Assembly (NCBI GenBank): GCA_963732095.1
Contig: CAVSZA010000025.1
Location: 1-64,000, forward strand
Length of the DNA: 64,000 bases
Reading direction: 5' to 3'
Source: AP-15 sp963732095
GTDB taxonomy: Bacteria; Pseudomonadota; Alphaproteobacteria; ATCC43930; CGMCC-115725
Made by a program: the position numbers and the translations under genes. Within the stretch, counting starts at the first letter, position 1. Every line of letters starts with the position of its first letter. This document shows positions 10,245 through 18,831 of the stretch, piece by piece. Below the pieces are notes generated by a model. That model saw only the letters and a list, made by a program, of their open reading frames with translations. It was not told the origin of the DNA and did not search any database.

Positions 10245-11015
10245 ATGATCCTGTTTGGCTGGGCTGGACTGGCCGGGACGACCTTTGCCGCCGCACTCCT
10301 GCAGGCGGTGAGCGGGTTTGGTTTTGCCGTGCTCGCGGTTCCACTCTACCTGCTGTTGGTCGACCCGGCGCAGGCCGTTCAACTTGGCATTATTCTCTCG
10401 ACAGCGCTCTCATTCGCCGTGGTTCCGGGATTGTGGCGAACCGTCGCTCTGGCGCTGTTGCTGCGCCTGAGTGCCGGCAGCATCGCCGGGTTGCCGATCG
10501 GGCTGTTTGCATTCCGCTACGCCGACCGATTGCTGGTCCGGCTCGTGGTCGGAGCCACGATCCTCGCCTTTGCGGTGATGATGGCGGGGTTCCGACGTCG
10601 CGGGGGCCGACCCTGGGCGCCTTTCGCCAGGACACAAACTTGCGATCTCGCCGCCGGGGCCGTGGCGGGGGTTGCGACCGCTCTGGTCGGGATGGCCGGG
10701 CCGCCGGTGCTGATCTACCTGTTGCTGGCCGGGACGGCGGCGCAAACCGTGCGCGCGACGCTTCTCGCATTTTTTGCGCTGTCATACGGGGCAACAGTGG
10801 TATCCCATGCCGCGACCGTCGGCATCCCCGGCCGCACCTGGGTGGCTGCCGGCATCCTTGCGCCCTTCGCCTTGCTCGGCGGCTTTGCCGGGAGACCGAT
10901 CGGCGACCGCCTCGGCAGCGACGGCTTCGCCCTATTGGCGATCGCGTTGCTCACCGTCGCGGGGCTTTATACCGCGGCCGCCGCGGCTTTCGGCCTTATC
11001 ACCCGCCAACCATGA
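10245..11015 (+). CDS. TauE/SafE family membrane transporter
   Basis: A 256-residue integral membrane protein with about eight helices. The N-terminal GWAGLAGTTFAAALLQAVSGFGFAVL and the internal repeat LAAGAVAGVATALVGMAGPPVL are the two half-repeats typical of TauE/SafE proteins, which export sulfite, sulfoacetate or related organic anions. The substrate here is inferred only from the family. No sulfonate catabolic gene is adjacent. The ATG at 10245 opens directly into the first helix. Confidence 0.8.
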   Translation: MILFGWAGLAGTTFAAALLQAVSGFGFAVLAVPLYLLLVDPAQAVQLGIILSTALSFAVVPGLWRTVALALLLRLSAGSIAGLPIGLFAFRYADRLLVRLVVGATILAFAVMMAGFRRRGGRPWAPFARTQTCDLAAGAVAGVATALVGMAGPPVLIYLLLAGTAAQTVRATLLAFFALSYGATVVSHAATVGIPGRTWVAAGILAPFALLGGFAGRPIGDRLGSDGFALLAIALLTVAGLYTAAAAAFGLITRQP

Positions 11016-11189
11016 ACATCTCGGCGCGGCCGACAGAGATTATCAAATCACCACGCAGAGCAGTGACGCGATCGCTAAAAATGAGTATGATCGGTTATCG
11101 TACGCTGGGCTTCTAGTCGACTGTTTCGCCCGTTTTGCGGGATAACGCGGCTCGCGCTCGCGAACTACGTCAACGAAGACTGTGAAGGC

Positions 11190-11462
11190 GTGGGTGAGAT
11201 CATGATCGGCCCTCCGGGTTTACCCAAATATGGACGCCGGGTCTTTGCGTTTGCTGCACCGAAGCGGAGCCGATCGCGGCAACATCAACACGCATGGAAA
11301 TGGGTTACCGGCCTCTACCTTGCCGGAGTGCTGGCGCATTTCAGTCACCACATGGTCGGCCTGCCCGACGGCAGCAACCCGTCGAGCGAGGCGTTGACGA
11401 GCGCTCCGCTGAGCCTGGTCTGGCCGGCCGACCTGATAGAAACCTTGATCACGCTCGGCTGA
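11190..11462 (+). CDS. Hypothetical small protein with one possible membrane helix
   Basis: An open frame of 90 codons beginning GTG at 11190 (or ATG at 11202). The N-terminal part is basic (PKRSRSRQHQHAWKW), followed by a moderately hydrophobic stretch (VTGLYLAGVLAHFSHHMVGL). No domain is recognised and no convincing ribosome site is seen, so it may not be translated. It sits between the transporter and a small secreted protein gene, both on the same strand. Confidence 0.35.
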   Translation: MGEIMIGPPGLPKYGRRVFAFAAPKRSRSRQHQHAWKWVTGLYLAGVLAHFSHHMVGLPDGSNPSSEALTSAPLSLVWPADLIETLITLG

Positions 11463-11556
11463 TCCGAATTCCGCTTTCCATCGTTGTTAACTCTACTTCC
11501 TGGCGGGTGGGCTGCCGGAGTATAAGCGAGAGCTTTGCGGCAGGGAGAAGAGTGCA

Positions 11557-12015
11557 ATGGAAAAAACGATCATGGTTGTGATCGGCTGGGCGCTCGCCTT
11601 GGCGGCCTTCCCGGCGGAGTCGGCGACTAAGACACCGGGAAAAGCGGCGCCGGTTTGCTCAGCAATCAGTTTTCGACCGCTCCCGCCAGGCATGCCCGAT
11701 GGCGAGCAGCAGGCCGGCATGTACAAATCACGCAATGGGCGCCTCGAATTGCGCGCCGAAGTCAAGCAAGGAAACCCATCCGACTATTACGTAACGTCTG
11801 CGGGCAAGCGGGTCGCTGCCGCGGCGTCCAGCCTGCCGGAAGCTGCCGCGACCTGCGCCACGGCAAAGAAGATGCCAAAACCCGAAACTCCCGCCTCGTC
11901 CTGTACCGGCCAACGGTTTAGGGTCATCGTCGCCCACGCCGCGGATCAGCGCCTGGCATTGCTTTATGGCCAGGATGGCGGCAGCTGGCATTTCTGTTCC
12001 GCCGGCACATTCTGA
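11557..12015 (+). CDS. Hypothetical secreted protein, 152 residues
   Basis: The first 22 residues form a clear signal peptide (hydrophobic core VVIGWALALAAF, cleavage near ESA). The mature part has four cysteines (near residues 32, 107, 117 and 148), which could form two disulfides in the periplasm. No known domain is recognised. A GCAGGGAGAAG ribosome site precedes the ATG at a good distance, which supports translation. A VOC-family gene follows 26 bases downstream. Confidence 0.65.
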   Translation: MEKTIMVVIGWALALAAFPAESATKTPGKAAPVCSAISFRPLPPGMPDGEQQAGMYKSRNGRLELRAEVKQGNPSDYYVTSAGKRVAAAASSLPEAAATCATAKKMPKPETPASSCTGQRFRVIVAHAADQRLALLYGQDGGSWHFCSAGTF

Positions 12016-12041
12016 GCTAGCACTAACGGGAGGAGACCGGC

Positions 12042-12398
12042 ATGGTCATGCAACTCGGGCACGTCCACATCAAGACCAGAGAGGATCCGCAGAAGGTCGC
12101 AAAGTTCTACATCGACAATTTCGGCGCGGCCGTGAAGCGGGAAATTCCCGGCCGCGGCTGCCAGCTCGACCTGCACGGCGTGCAGCTCAACGTGACGACC
12201 ATCATCGCCGACCAGAACCATGAGCAACATGTCGGCATTGAGCACATCGCGATCGAGACCGACGATTACGCCGGGGCCCTCGCGAACTTTACGAAGAACG
12301 GCGCGCAGATCCTCGAAGAGCGCGTCAACAACGGTCGGCATGTGTGCTGGGTTGCCGCGCCCGACGGCGCGCAGATGGAGCTGATCGAGAAGGTTTGA
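12042..12398 (+). CDS. VOC superfamily (glyoxalase/bleomycin resistance-like) protein
   Basis: A 118-residue single VOC domain with the two beta-alpha-beta-beta-beta repeats: LGHVHIKTREDPQKVAKFY starts the first and VGIEHIAIETDDYAGAL the second, ending in AAPDGAQMELIEKV. His and Glu residues at the expected metal positions (His8, His66, Glu115) suggest a metal-dependent lyase, epimerase or dioxygenase-type enzyme. The substrate cannot be assigned. The ATG follows a GGGAGGAGACC site. Confidence 0.75.
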   Translation: MVMQLGHVHIKTREDPQKVAKFYIDNFGAAVKREIPGRGCQLDLHGVQLNVTTIIADQNHEQHVGIEHIAIETDDYAGALANFTKNGAQILEERVNNGRHVCWVAAPDGAQMELIEKV

Positions 12399-12432
12399 GG
12401 AAGGCGCCGCCCCGCAGCTATACCCTTGCCGG

Positions 12433-12690
12433 TGGATATGTACGGGCTCTCGCGAATTCCGAGGCGAGCCCGCGCGCCATGCCGATCAGCCCCACTTCGC
12501 TGCAGATAAATGAGTGCGGCCACTGTCGCGAGCGGAAATCGAGCCGTCGCCGACGAAGAACAGGATGCGCCCGTACCGATCCCTGACCAGTGGCTCGATC
12601 AGCGCGCGCGTCAGGTAGAGCGGGCCGTTAAGAACCACGCTCCGGATCGACTCCCAATCCGCGTCGGTCGCAAACCTACGGTAAATCGCG
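12433..12690 (-). pseudogene. Remnant of a short-chain dehydrogenase/reductase (SDR)
   Basis: Minus-strand reading gives an SDR-like middle section: YRRFATDADWESIRSVVLN, then GPLYLTRALIEPLVRDRYG and RILFFVGDGS, followed by HLSAAK and, one frame away, GLIGMARGLASEFARAR. The catalytic YxxxK segment reads LSAAK with no tyrosine, a frameshift follows it at about 12495, and both ends of the gene are missing. It is therefore non-functional debris, possibly from an element once integrated near the tRNA gene. Confidence 0.65.
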
Positions 12691-13329
12691 GAGCGTCCCG
12701 CACGTACCCGCTCCTGCCATCACGGCTAATCGGCCGACGAGTGCACGCAATAACAAAACCGCTCCGGCATCGGCATCTTCTATCCGCCTAAGCCACCGCC
12801 GCCCGAGCCGCCTAAGCCGTCACCGGTCGATCGACCCGCTAACGCGCTCGTCCGCAGGCTCAGTGACCATGCTGCGGCTCTCGATGAGAAAAAACGGGAA
12901 CCCCTCTCCACCGACGGCTTGCCAAACTTCTTGAGGTTTGGCCGCGTGATGTCGCTGGCGTGTAGGAGCCCACGGCTCGCTGGCGGTACTTTCTCGCCGA
13001 TCGCGCTCACTGCCACGCAATCTTCCTGGCTTCGGCCTCGATTTGAGCCTGAATCTCTAAGCTAAGGAGCTTTCATTGCTGAACGGCCCCGCGCTTGGGG
13101 TGTTGGGAACTGTAATGTTAGGCCTGCCTAAGCAAAGAACCGCAACCGTATCGTGGGGCGTCGAGGATCGTTCGCGAGCGCGACGAGCTGCGTGAGAAGT
13201 TTCGAACCGATCCGGTGCTGAGATTTAAGGTTGAGCGCAACCGCCGCCGCGGCATCTGAATGTGGGCTCGGCCTTGTTGAAGCACTTTCAAACATCGGAG
13301 GCGCTGCAAGGGCGCGACCGGGCAACGCA
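12691..13329. other. Region without a supported gene; probable degenerate DNA
   Basis: Short open stretches occur on both strands, for example a proline-rich plus-strand reading from about 12788 and an Arg/Glu-rich one ending at 13258 (RERDELREKFRTDPVLRF). None has a start, a ribosome site and a recognisable family together. With SDR debris on one side and integrase debris on the other, decayed mobile DNA is the likeliest content. Confidence 0.4.
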
Positions 13330-13441
13330 CAACTAGCCTGAGCTTCCGCATCGTCGCGCGGATCATTTCGGTAACGTGCGACGAAACGAGATGGGCATAG
13401 TGCCGCTCTGTCATTCGCGTGTCGGAATGACCGAGGTTCGC
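13330..13441 (-). pseudogene. C-terminal fragment of a tyrosine recombinase (phage-type integrase)
   Basis: Minus-strand reading gives NLGHSDTRMTERHYAHL, then VSSHVTEMIRATMRKL. This is the end of a tyrosine integrase with the LGH motif and the catalytic tyrosine (HYAHL). The rest of the catalytic domain and the N-terminus are absent; similarity stops sharply at 13441. It lies just beyond the 3' end of tRNA-Leu, the usual attachment site for such integrases, so it looks like the scar of an excised or degraded integrative element. Confidence 0.7.
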
Positions 13442-13499
13442 CGGGCTCTGTATTCCGATTGCCGTGTCGAAAGCAGGATATCTAAACTATTGATATTAT

Positions 13500-13585
13500 T
13501 GGTGCGGGCGGGGAGACTTGAACTCCCACGTCCTTACGGACAACAGATTTTGAGTCTGCCGCGTCTGCCGTTCCGCCACGCCCGC
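13500..13585 (-). tRNA. tRNA-Leu (anticodon CAA)
   Basis: The minus strand gives an 86-base class II tRNA: acceptor stem GCGGGCG pairing with CGCCCGC, anticodon stem GCAGA/TCTGT around loop CTCAAAA (anticodon CAA), a long variable arm (TGTCCGTAAGGACG), T arm GGGAGTTCAAGTCTCCC, and an encoded discriminator A plus CCA at 13503-13500. It reads the leucine codon UUG. An integrase remnant follows its 3' end. Confidence 0.95.
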
Positions 13586-13741
13586 TCGAGCTACTCGGGC
13601 TTAACCTGCACTTTGGTCGCATCCTAGGTTCAGGGTGCCCCAGATCAGTCTAGTCTGCAGAGCAGATTACCGCTCGGACTCACTCCAGAGCAAGCGATCC
13701 CGCGCGCACAAGGGCTCGACGGACTATGGCCGCGGCGAGAG

Positions 13742-13825
13742 TTAGGGCGCGTATACCAGGCCAGAAGCCCAAAGAGCGCCAACGAAAGCCAAAACCAGAG
13801 CAATCGTTATCACGAGCTCAGTCAT
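13742..13825 (-). CDS. Very small putative membrane protein, 27 residues
   Basis: The reading starts at ATG 13825, only six bases after the stop of the upstream minus-strand gene, and ends with TAA at 13742. It begins MTELVITIALVLAFVG and is one hydrophobic helix flanked by an acidic start and a short polar end, the usual shape of a single-pass small membrane protein. The tight spacing suggests translation from the same message as the 217-residue protein. No family is recognised, and chance cannot be excluded at this length. Confidence 0.45.
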   Translation of the reverse strand: MTELVITIALVLAFVGALWASGLVYAP

Positions 13826-13831
13826 TTGGTC

Positions 13832-14485
13832 TCACCCGGCGAGCCCATTGGCCGAGGCGACGCTGAAGCGCGGCTCGCCGCCGGTATCGGTCACGTCGAG
13901 AACGATCGTGAACGTCGAGGATCGCACGGACGCATATTCGGCGATCATCGCATCCAGCCGATAGAGTGGCGTTTCGTTTCCTTCGTACCTACCCCGACCC
14001 GCAGAAACGAAAATCCGGACCGGCAAATCGGCGGGCATCTCGGTGAGCAAGCGGTAAGATAGCTGCCGGATCGCGTCGCGCCGCTCCCGACCGCACTGAA
14101 CGCCCGGATGGAACAGTCGCGCCACGCTCCATCCGTCGCGAACGAAACGGATGCAACGCTCCGATGCTGCAGCGGACTGCCCGTCGATTGAAGCTACTGG
14201 CTCTGCGTACCCGCCGAGCGGCAAGAGACGGGCGACCGCCGGAGCAAGCACACGATCGTAGATTACGACATTGGCGTTGCTGAGCGCGCGATATTCGAGG
14301 GGTGCAAATTCAGGCGCCGTCGCCGGGAGCTCGACCAGCCATAATTGGCCCGGCCGCATGACCGGGAGCTCCGCGGATCCGAGCGTTGTTGCCGCATGCC
14401 ATCGATCGCGAGCGTCGGCCGTCGGAGGGAGCGGAGCGGGGCTCCACCTCAAAGAACCGAGCTCGTCCGCCACCGTCTCCGACAT
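13832..14485 (-). CDS. Hypothetical protein, 217 residues, weak resemblance to tetrapyrrole methylases
   Basis: The middle section GQLWLVELPA...ALSNANVVIYDRVLAPAVARLLPLGG recalls the start of uroporphyrinogen-III methylase-type domains (ALRALQxADVVLYDRLV), and FVRDGWSVARLFHPG could be a later strand-helix unit. The glycine-rich SAM loop is not obvious, so a true methylase is doubtful. The C-terminal third (PVRIFVSAGRGRYE...FTIVLDVTDT) is not recognised. It begins about 20 bases after an unusually AT-rich stretch that probably holds its promoter. A 27-codon ORF follows directly. Confidence 0.55.
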   Translation of the reverse strand: MSETVADELGSLRWSPAPLPPTADARDRWHAATTLGSAELPVMRPGQLWLVELPATAPEFAPLEYRALSNANVVIYDRVLAPAVARLLPLGGYAEPVASIDGQSAAASERCIRFVRDGWSVARLFHPGVQCGRERRDAIRQLSYRLLTEMPADLPVRIFVSAGRGRYEGNETPLYRLDAMIAEYASVRSSTFTIVLDVTDTGGEPRFSVASANGLAG

Positions 14486-14499
14486 CGGCTGGTGCTCCC

Positions 14500-14580
14500 G
14501 AGAGATGTATAATAAATTATATTAACAGGAAGATTTGTCAATACGGACTAATCGTCATATATGTTCTGTATAATATGGCC
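14500..14580 (-). promoter_or_regulatory. AT-rich island, candidate promoter of the minus-strand gene at 14485
   Basis: This short stretch is far more AT-rich than the surrounding DNA. On the minus strand it contains TTGACA (14541-14536) and TATAAT (14521-14516), separated by only 14 bases, which is shorter than a normal sigma-70 spacer. It could also be the edge of acquired DNA. Confidence 0.3.
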
Positions 14581-14640
14581 GGCCGATCGGCTTGGACCCG
14601 AAGGTCAGGCAGCGTGTCAAAGGCGTCGAAGCGGGGCGCG

Positions 14641-15954
14641 CTACGCGACGCGGGCGCGGCACTCGCCAAAGCCGATCGGCGTGCAGCCGGCCTTCCGGCA
14701 ATGGGCGCGGAAGATCACCTCGTCGCCGTTCTCCAGAAATGCGCGGGTTTCACCGGAGGGAAGCGCTATCTGCCGCTGGCCGTCGGCGCTCAGCTCCATC
14801 AGGCTGCCATAGCCCTCCGGCGTCGGCCCGGAGATCGTCCCGGTGCCGAACAGATCGCCGGCGGCGAGATTGCAGCCCCCACAAGTGTGGTGCGCCACCA
14901 GTTGAGCGAGGGTCCAGTAAAGGTCGGTCGTGTTGCTGGCCGACATCCGGTGCGGCGGCAGACCCTTGGCCTGAAGACCCTCGGTCATCAGCAGTGCTTC
15001 CAACGCAATGTCGAAGGCTCCCGTCTGCTGGTCGGCCTGGTCCCACAAATAGGGTAACGGCCGCGGATCCCCGGCCGGCCGCGGCGGCTGCGCGACCCGG
15101 AACGGGGCCAGCGCCTCGGTCGTGATCACCCAGGGGGATATCGTCGTGCCGAAATTCTTGGCGAGAAACGGCCCGAGCGGCTGCGCTTCCCAAGCTTGCA
15201 CATCGCGCGCCGACCAGTCGTTGACGAGCCCCAGGCCGAACACGTGATCCCCAGCCTCGGCGATCGGGATCGGATCGCCGAGCTCGTTGCCGGGTCCGAT
15301 CCATACCGCGAGTTCGAGCTCGTAATCGAGCTTCCGCGCCGGCCCGAAAGTCGGGGCATCGTCATTGGTGGCTTTGCGTTGGCCGCTCGGCCGGCGTATC
15401 GGCACGCCCGATGGCCGCACCGAGGATGCCCGGCTGTGGTAGGCGACCGGGACGTATTTGTAATTGGGATTGAGCGGATTGTTCGGATCACGCCGCATGC
15501 CCCCGTTTCTCGCGTGGTGGATGCCAGCGAAGAAATCGGTGAAGCTGCCGACCGCAGCCGGCAGGTGTAAGGTGCAGTCGGCCGCATTGTGCAGCAGCCG
15601 CGCCGCGACCGGCTCGATTTTGGCCCGGTCCGGGACGTCTGCCGATAGCAACGCCGAGAGGCGCCGGCGCAATGCGAGGCGCGGCGCCTTGCCCATAGCC
15701 ATCAAAGAGTTCAGAGTTGCTCCGGCCGCCGCTTCGGCCGCGACCCTTGCCTCCCCGGAAAACAGCCCCGCCTCCAGTCCGGCCCGGAGATCGAGGATCT
15801 GGTCTCCAATGGCGACGCCGCCGCGCGGCGAGCCGCCTGCCGGGCTGAACACGCCAAACGGGAGGTTCTGGATCGGGAACTCGGCATGATCCTGCGCTGA
15901 GGCGACCCAACTGGCGCGCCCTGGATCATGGGTTTCGTCGATCGAGCTCATCAC
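14641..15954 (-). CDS. fahA: Fumarylacetoacetase
   Basis: The last enzyme of tyrosine/homogentisate breakdown, hydrolysing fumarylacetoacetate to fumarate and acetoacetate in the cytoplasm. The 437-residue protein has the N-terminal SH3-like FAH domain (FPIQNLPFGVFSPAGG) and the metal-binding catalytic domain: DFFAGIHHARN, YHSRASSV, KLDYELELAVWIGPGN, LVNDWSARDVQAWE and NTTDLYWTLAQLVAHHTC. Length and motifs are complete. Its ATG follows a GGGAGATAG site. Homogentisate dioxygenase, its usual neighbour, is not in the window, so fahA stands alone beside an unrelated secreted-protein gene. Confidence 0.95.
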   Translation of the reverse strand: MMSSIDETHDPGRASWVASAQDHAEFPIQNLPFGVFSPAGGSPRGGVAIGDQILDLRAGLEAGLFSGEARVAAEAAAGATLNSLMAMGKAPRLALRRRLSALLSADVPDRAKIEPVAARLLHNAADCTLHLPAAVGSFTDFFAGIHHARNGGMRRDPNNPLNPNYKYVPVAYHSRASSVRPSGVPIRRPSGQRKATNDDAPTFGPARKLDYELELAVWIGPGNELGDPIPIAEAGDHVFGLGLVNDWSARDVQAWEAQPLGPFLAKNFGTTISPWVITTEALAPFRVAQPPRPAGDPRPLPYLWDQADQQTGAFDIALEALLMTEGLQAKGLPPHRMSASNTTDLYWTLAQLVAHHTCGGCNLAAGDLFGTGTISGPTPEGYGSLMELSADGQRQIALPSGETRAFLENGDEVIFRAHCRKAGCTPIGFGECRARVA

Positions 15955-15986
15955 CTATCTCCCTGTCGGTAAGCCTCCCTCGGCCG

Positions 15987-18821
15987 TCAGCGATGGCCGG
16001 CAAAGATTCCGGATGCGAGATACGCCGGACCCCGCAGCGCGAAATTCCCACCCGTCTCGGTGGCAGGATTTCCGGGAAGATTGCCAAAGAAGCTCCCGTT
16101 GGCCGAACCGGTAAGACCGGAGCCCGACAACGAGCCCGAATACCCCGCGCCTACGCCGTTGACTGTGCCGGAAACGGTCTTGCCGTCGAAATTGCTGATC
16201 GTGAAGGCCCCGGTGTGGTTGCCGAAATTGTAGGTGTTGGTGAAACCTCCCGAGGCGAGATAGCTCGCTCCGCTGTTGACCACTGACCCCAGCGCGTTGC
16301 CGCTGAAGGTTCCCACGCCGGCCGCCGGTAGGGTTATGCTCGGTACACCCGTGATCCAGGTATTGATGTGCGCAACGTCCTGGCGGATGACTGCGGTTCC
16401 GGCAGCATTGGGGGTGTCGAGGGCGCCGGTCCAATAGCCCCATTGCAGGAATTGGCACGAGCTGCAAAGGCCGTTCGGCAGCAGAGTGTTCATCGGCACC
16501 GTGCCCGAGGTCACCATGGCGACCCGTGACGCTTGTGTCGGGTCACCATTGAGCTGGATGTTGACGCCGTTGACTTGCGATGCCGTATCAGGGTTTTCCA
16601 GAGCAGCGTAACGGGTGTCGTCGACGAAAGTGCTGCGAGACCGCGAGGTGCCGGTAAAGCCGCCGAACTGGACCGTCAATGTGTTGGCACCGAACGGATC
16701 GCTCCCCGTAAAGGTCGAGCCGACCCGGCTGTTGGTCGCATTGGTCTGGACCGACGCCGTGCCGGCCACGGCATAGGGCGAGCCGACGGCGCCTCCGACG
16801 ACGGGATACATCACTCCGCCAAAATAGCCTGTTGTCGTTTGGGTCGTTCTGGTGCCAAAGCCGGTGCTGGTTGTCGGAGTCGCGGGCTGGTTAAAGGCGT
16901 AAGTGGAGGCGGCGCCGCCTAACGGGACCTGATTTGCCACCTGGTTTGGCACGAAGTTCAGATTGGTATTGTATTGATTTTGATCGAGCACGAAGCCGCT
17001 GATCGGAAGCGGCCCGGTCCCACTCCCGAAAATATTATTGCCATTTCCATCGGGCACTGTTGCGGCGCCCGAGCCGATCCGGACCGGCGTCGCGGTTCCG
17101 TTAGCGAGGAATGAGCCGCGAACAACGCCATCAGCAGCTACGGTGTTGGTGTCAGTCGAGTTAAAAAAGCTCCCGGTCTGCACGACAATAGCCGAGGTCT
17201 GGCCAGCTCCGGTTCCATTGATCGCCAGGCTTGCCTGCAGAGATCGTGTGCCGGTGACGTTGGGGTTGGTGTTGGGATTGAATGCACCGAAGGGGGACTG
17301 CGCCGGAGCGACGACGTAATACGGCGAGACGCTGGGGTTGGGAATATTGCCGCCGGTGCTCTGCGTGATGAACGGTATAGGCGACTGCAGAGCGGCATCC
17401 TGCTGAAGCGTGAAGGTGTAAAGCTGGGGACTCCCAGGCGCCGTCGTGATGAACGGGGAGTTCGAAGGCACAGGCTGGCCGCCGAAGATGAAGCCGCGCT
17501 CCTGCTGAATAGCAGGAGCGGTCGGCGTGAGGTTGGCATAGAAAAAGGTTGAATCGGGCGCCATGTAGCTCGTCCCGGTGAACTGGCCGAATGAGCTCTG
17601 CGTGCCGGCGGGGCCGAAATTCACAAAGCCCGGGCTGGTGGAGCCCGGAGCGAGAGGAAACTGTATCGAGCCCGGGCCGAGTGTCGCTGCGAATACGCCA
17701 TTGGCTGGCTGGCCGGCCGGATATGTCAGGGTCCCACCGGTATAGGGAATCCTGTTGTTGGGGCCCTGGTTGATGAACCCCTGAGTGGTCGCAGTGCCGG
17801 CGCCGGGCGTGTCCTTGAAGAGGCCGGCATAGCTGATGACGACCGGTGGTGGCGGCGTCGGTGTAACCGGTGTCATAGGCATGACTGGTGTCACCGGCGC
17901 GACCGGCGTTACAGGCGTGACCGGTGTCGCAGGTGTAGTCGGCGTCGTTTGAGCTTGGGAGCTCGTTATGCTCTGCTGAACCGCGATGCTCGCCTGAACC
18001 ACTGGGCTGTTGGCGGCTACCTGGAGGGTCGTCGTGGCTTGCTGAACGGCCTTGGCCACTCTGGGCGGCTGTTGCGTTTGCGCCTGGACGCCGGCCGTGC
18101 TTGAGACTGCCGCGGCGATGCCGCTGTTCGCGACCGTGGCGTCAGTCGGGATCGTGCGCGCGCCGCCGTTTCCGCCGGGCCGGCCGTCGAGTTGGGCAAG
18201 CAGCGCCGCAGACGCGCCCGGCGGCGCCGGTGACGGCGTCGACGGCGCGGCGCCCCGTCCCGCCACGGCGACCTGAAACCCGGGCCGCGTGATCGTCTGA
18301 GCGAGGCCGTTCAACCCCGTCACGGTTACGCCGGCGCCATACCCGAATATCACCTGCAGCTGGCCGTCCGGACTCACATCCACCAGGATCAGGCCGCCGC
18401 GGATCCCGATCGTCGCCGAGGGCGTCTGCATCGTGACCGCGTTGTCCTGTTTGCTGAGCTTGCCGCCGACAAAGCGGAACACCCCGCGCGTCAGGCTCGC
18501 CGCCAGCTTGCCGGTGCCGGCATTGGGATCATAGACAAACTCGTCGATGACCATATCCGAGCGCGGCCCGACGGTCATCGTCGATTGGTCGACGAACAGG
18601 ATTTGTGTTTGACCCTCCCCCCCGGTGGTGATGCGCTCGTTGAAGACGACCTCCTGTCCGAGCACCAGCCGGCGCGGCGCGGCGCCCGGAGGAATGCCGG
18701 TTGCGTCCTGGTTGACCGCGCTGTTGACGCCGACGCGTTGCTGCGCACCCGCCGGCGCGCCCGTGACGAGCAGGGCGGCCAATATGAGGGTACGAACCTG
18801 ACGGCGTGCGACGGGATTCAT
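15987..18821 (-). CDS. Secreted FecR-domain protein with a TbpB-like C-terminal barrel, probable Slam/T11SS cargo
   Basis: A 944-residue exported protein. Residues 1-26 are a Sec signal peptide without a lipobox Cys, so it is not a lipoprotein. A FecR domain covers about 50-180 (LGQEVVFNERITTGG, FVDQSTMTVGPRSD). A Thr-Pro-Val linker follows at 292-326. The long rest is Gly/Asn/Thr-rich, and its last 100 residues (HTGAFTISNFDGKTVSG, GSFFGN, ETGGNFAL, ASGIFAGHR) look like the small beta-barrel that ends TbpB and other Slam-dependent proteins. The Slam-like gene lies 10 bases upstream on the same strand, so this is probably its cargo. A GAGGAG site precedes the ATG. The barrel assignment rests on pattern, not on a search. 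Confidence 0.75.
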   Translation of the reverse strand: MNPVARRQVRTLILAALLVTGAPAGAQQRVGVNSAVNQDATGIPPGAAPRRLVLGQEVVFNERITTGGEGQTQILFVDQSTMTVGPRSDMVIDEFVYDPNAGTGKLAASLTRGVFRFVGGKLSKQDNAVTMQTPSATIGIRGGLILVDVSPDGQLQVIFGYGAGVTVTGLNGLAQTITRPGFQVAVAGRGAAPSTPSPAPPGASAALLAQLDGRPGGNGGARTIPTDATVANSGIAAAVSSTAGVQAQTQQPPRVAKAVQQATTTLQVAANSPVVQASIAVQQSITSSQAQTTPTTPATPVTPVTPVAPVTPVMPMTPVTPTPPPPVVISYAGLFKDTPGAGTATTQGFINQGPNNRIPYTGGTLTYPAGQPANGVFAATLGPGSIQFPLAPGSTSPGFVNFGPAGTQSSFGQFTGTSYMAPDSTFFYANLTPTAPAIQQERGFIFGGQPVPSNSPFITTAPGSPQLYTFTLQQDAALQSPIPFITQSTGGNIPNPSVSPYYVVAPAQSPFGAFNPNTNPNVTGTRSLQASLAINGTGAGQTSAIVVQTGSFFNSTDTNTVAADGVVRGSFLANGTATPVRIGSGAATVPDGNGNNIFGSGTGPLPISGFVLDQNQYNTNLNFVPNQVANQVPLGGAASTYAFNQPATPTTSTGFGTRTTQTTTGYFGGVMYPVVGGAVGSPYAVAGTASVQTNATNSRVGSTFTGSDPFGANTLTVQFGGFTGTSRSRSTFVDDTRYAALENPDTASQVNGVNIQLNGDPTQASRVAMVTSGTVPMNTLLPNGLCSSCQFLQWGYWTGALDTPNAAGTAVIRQDVAHINTWITGVPSITLPAAGVGTFSGNALGSVVNSGASYLASGGFTNTYNFGNHTGAFTISNFDGKTVSGTVNGVGAGYSGSLSGSGLTGSANGSFFGNLPGNPATETGGNFALRGPAYLASGIFAGHR
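17844..17948 (-). repeat. In-frame Thr-Pro-Val repeat tract inside the FecR protein gene
   Basis: About nine degenerate units of 9-12 bases encode TPV/TPA/APV/TPM repeats (TPVTPVAPVTPVMPMTPV) and then a proline run. They form a flexible linker between the FecR domain and the C-terminal region. Codon-level similarity between units suggests expansion by slippage, so length may vary between strains. Confidence 0.7.
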
Positions 18822-18831
18822 CGAGCTCTCC

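Noticed and set aside
12788..13060. Proline-rich plus-strand frame between the VOC gene and tRNA-Leu
   Set aside because: No start with a ribosome site and no recognisable domain; it lies in degenerate DNA between two pseudogene fragments.
14536..14574. Plus-strand TATAAT at 14569-14574 as a promoter for a rightward gene
   Set aside because: No gene follows on the plus strand and no -35 box lies at a proper distance.
17844..17948. Possible CRISPR-like tandem repeat
   Set aside because: Units are 9-12 bases, in frame and code for Thr-Pro-Val; there are no spacers.
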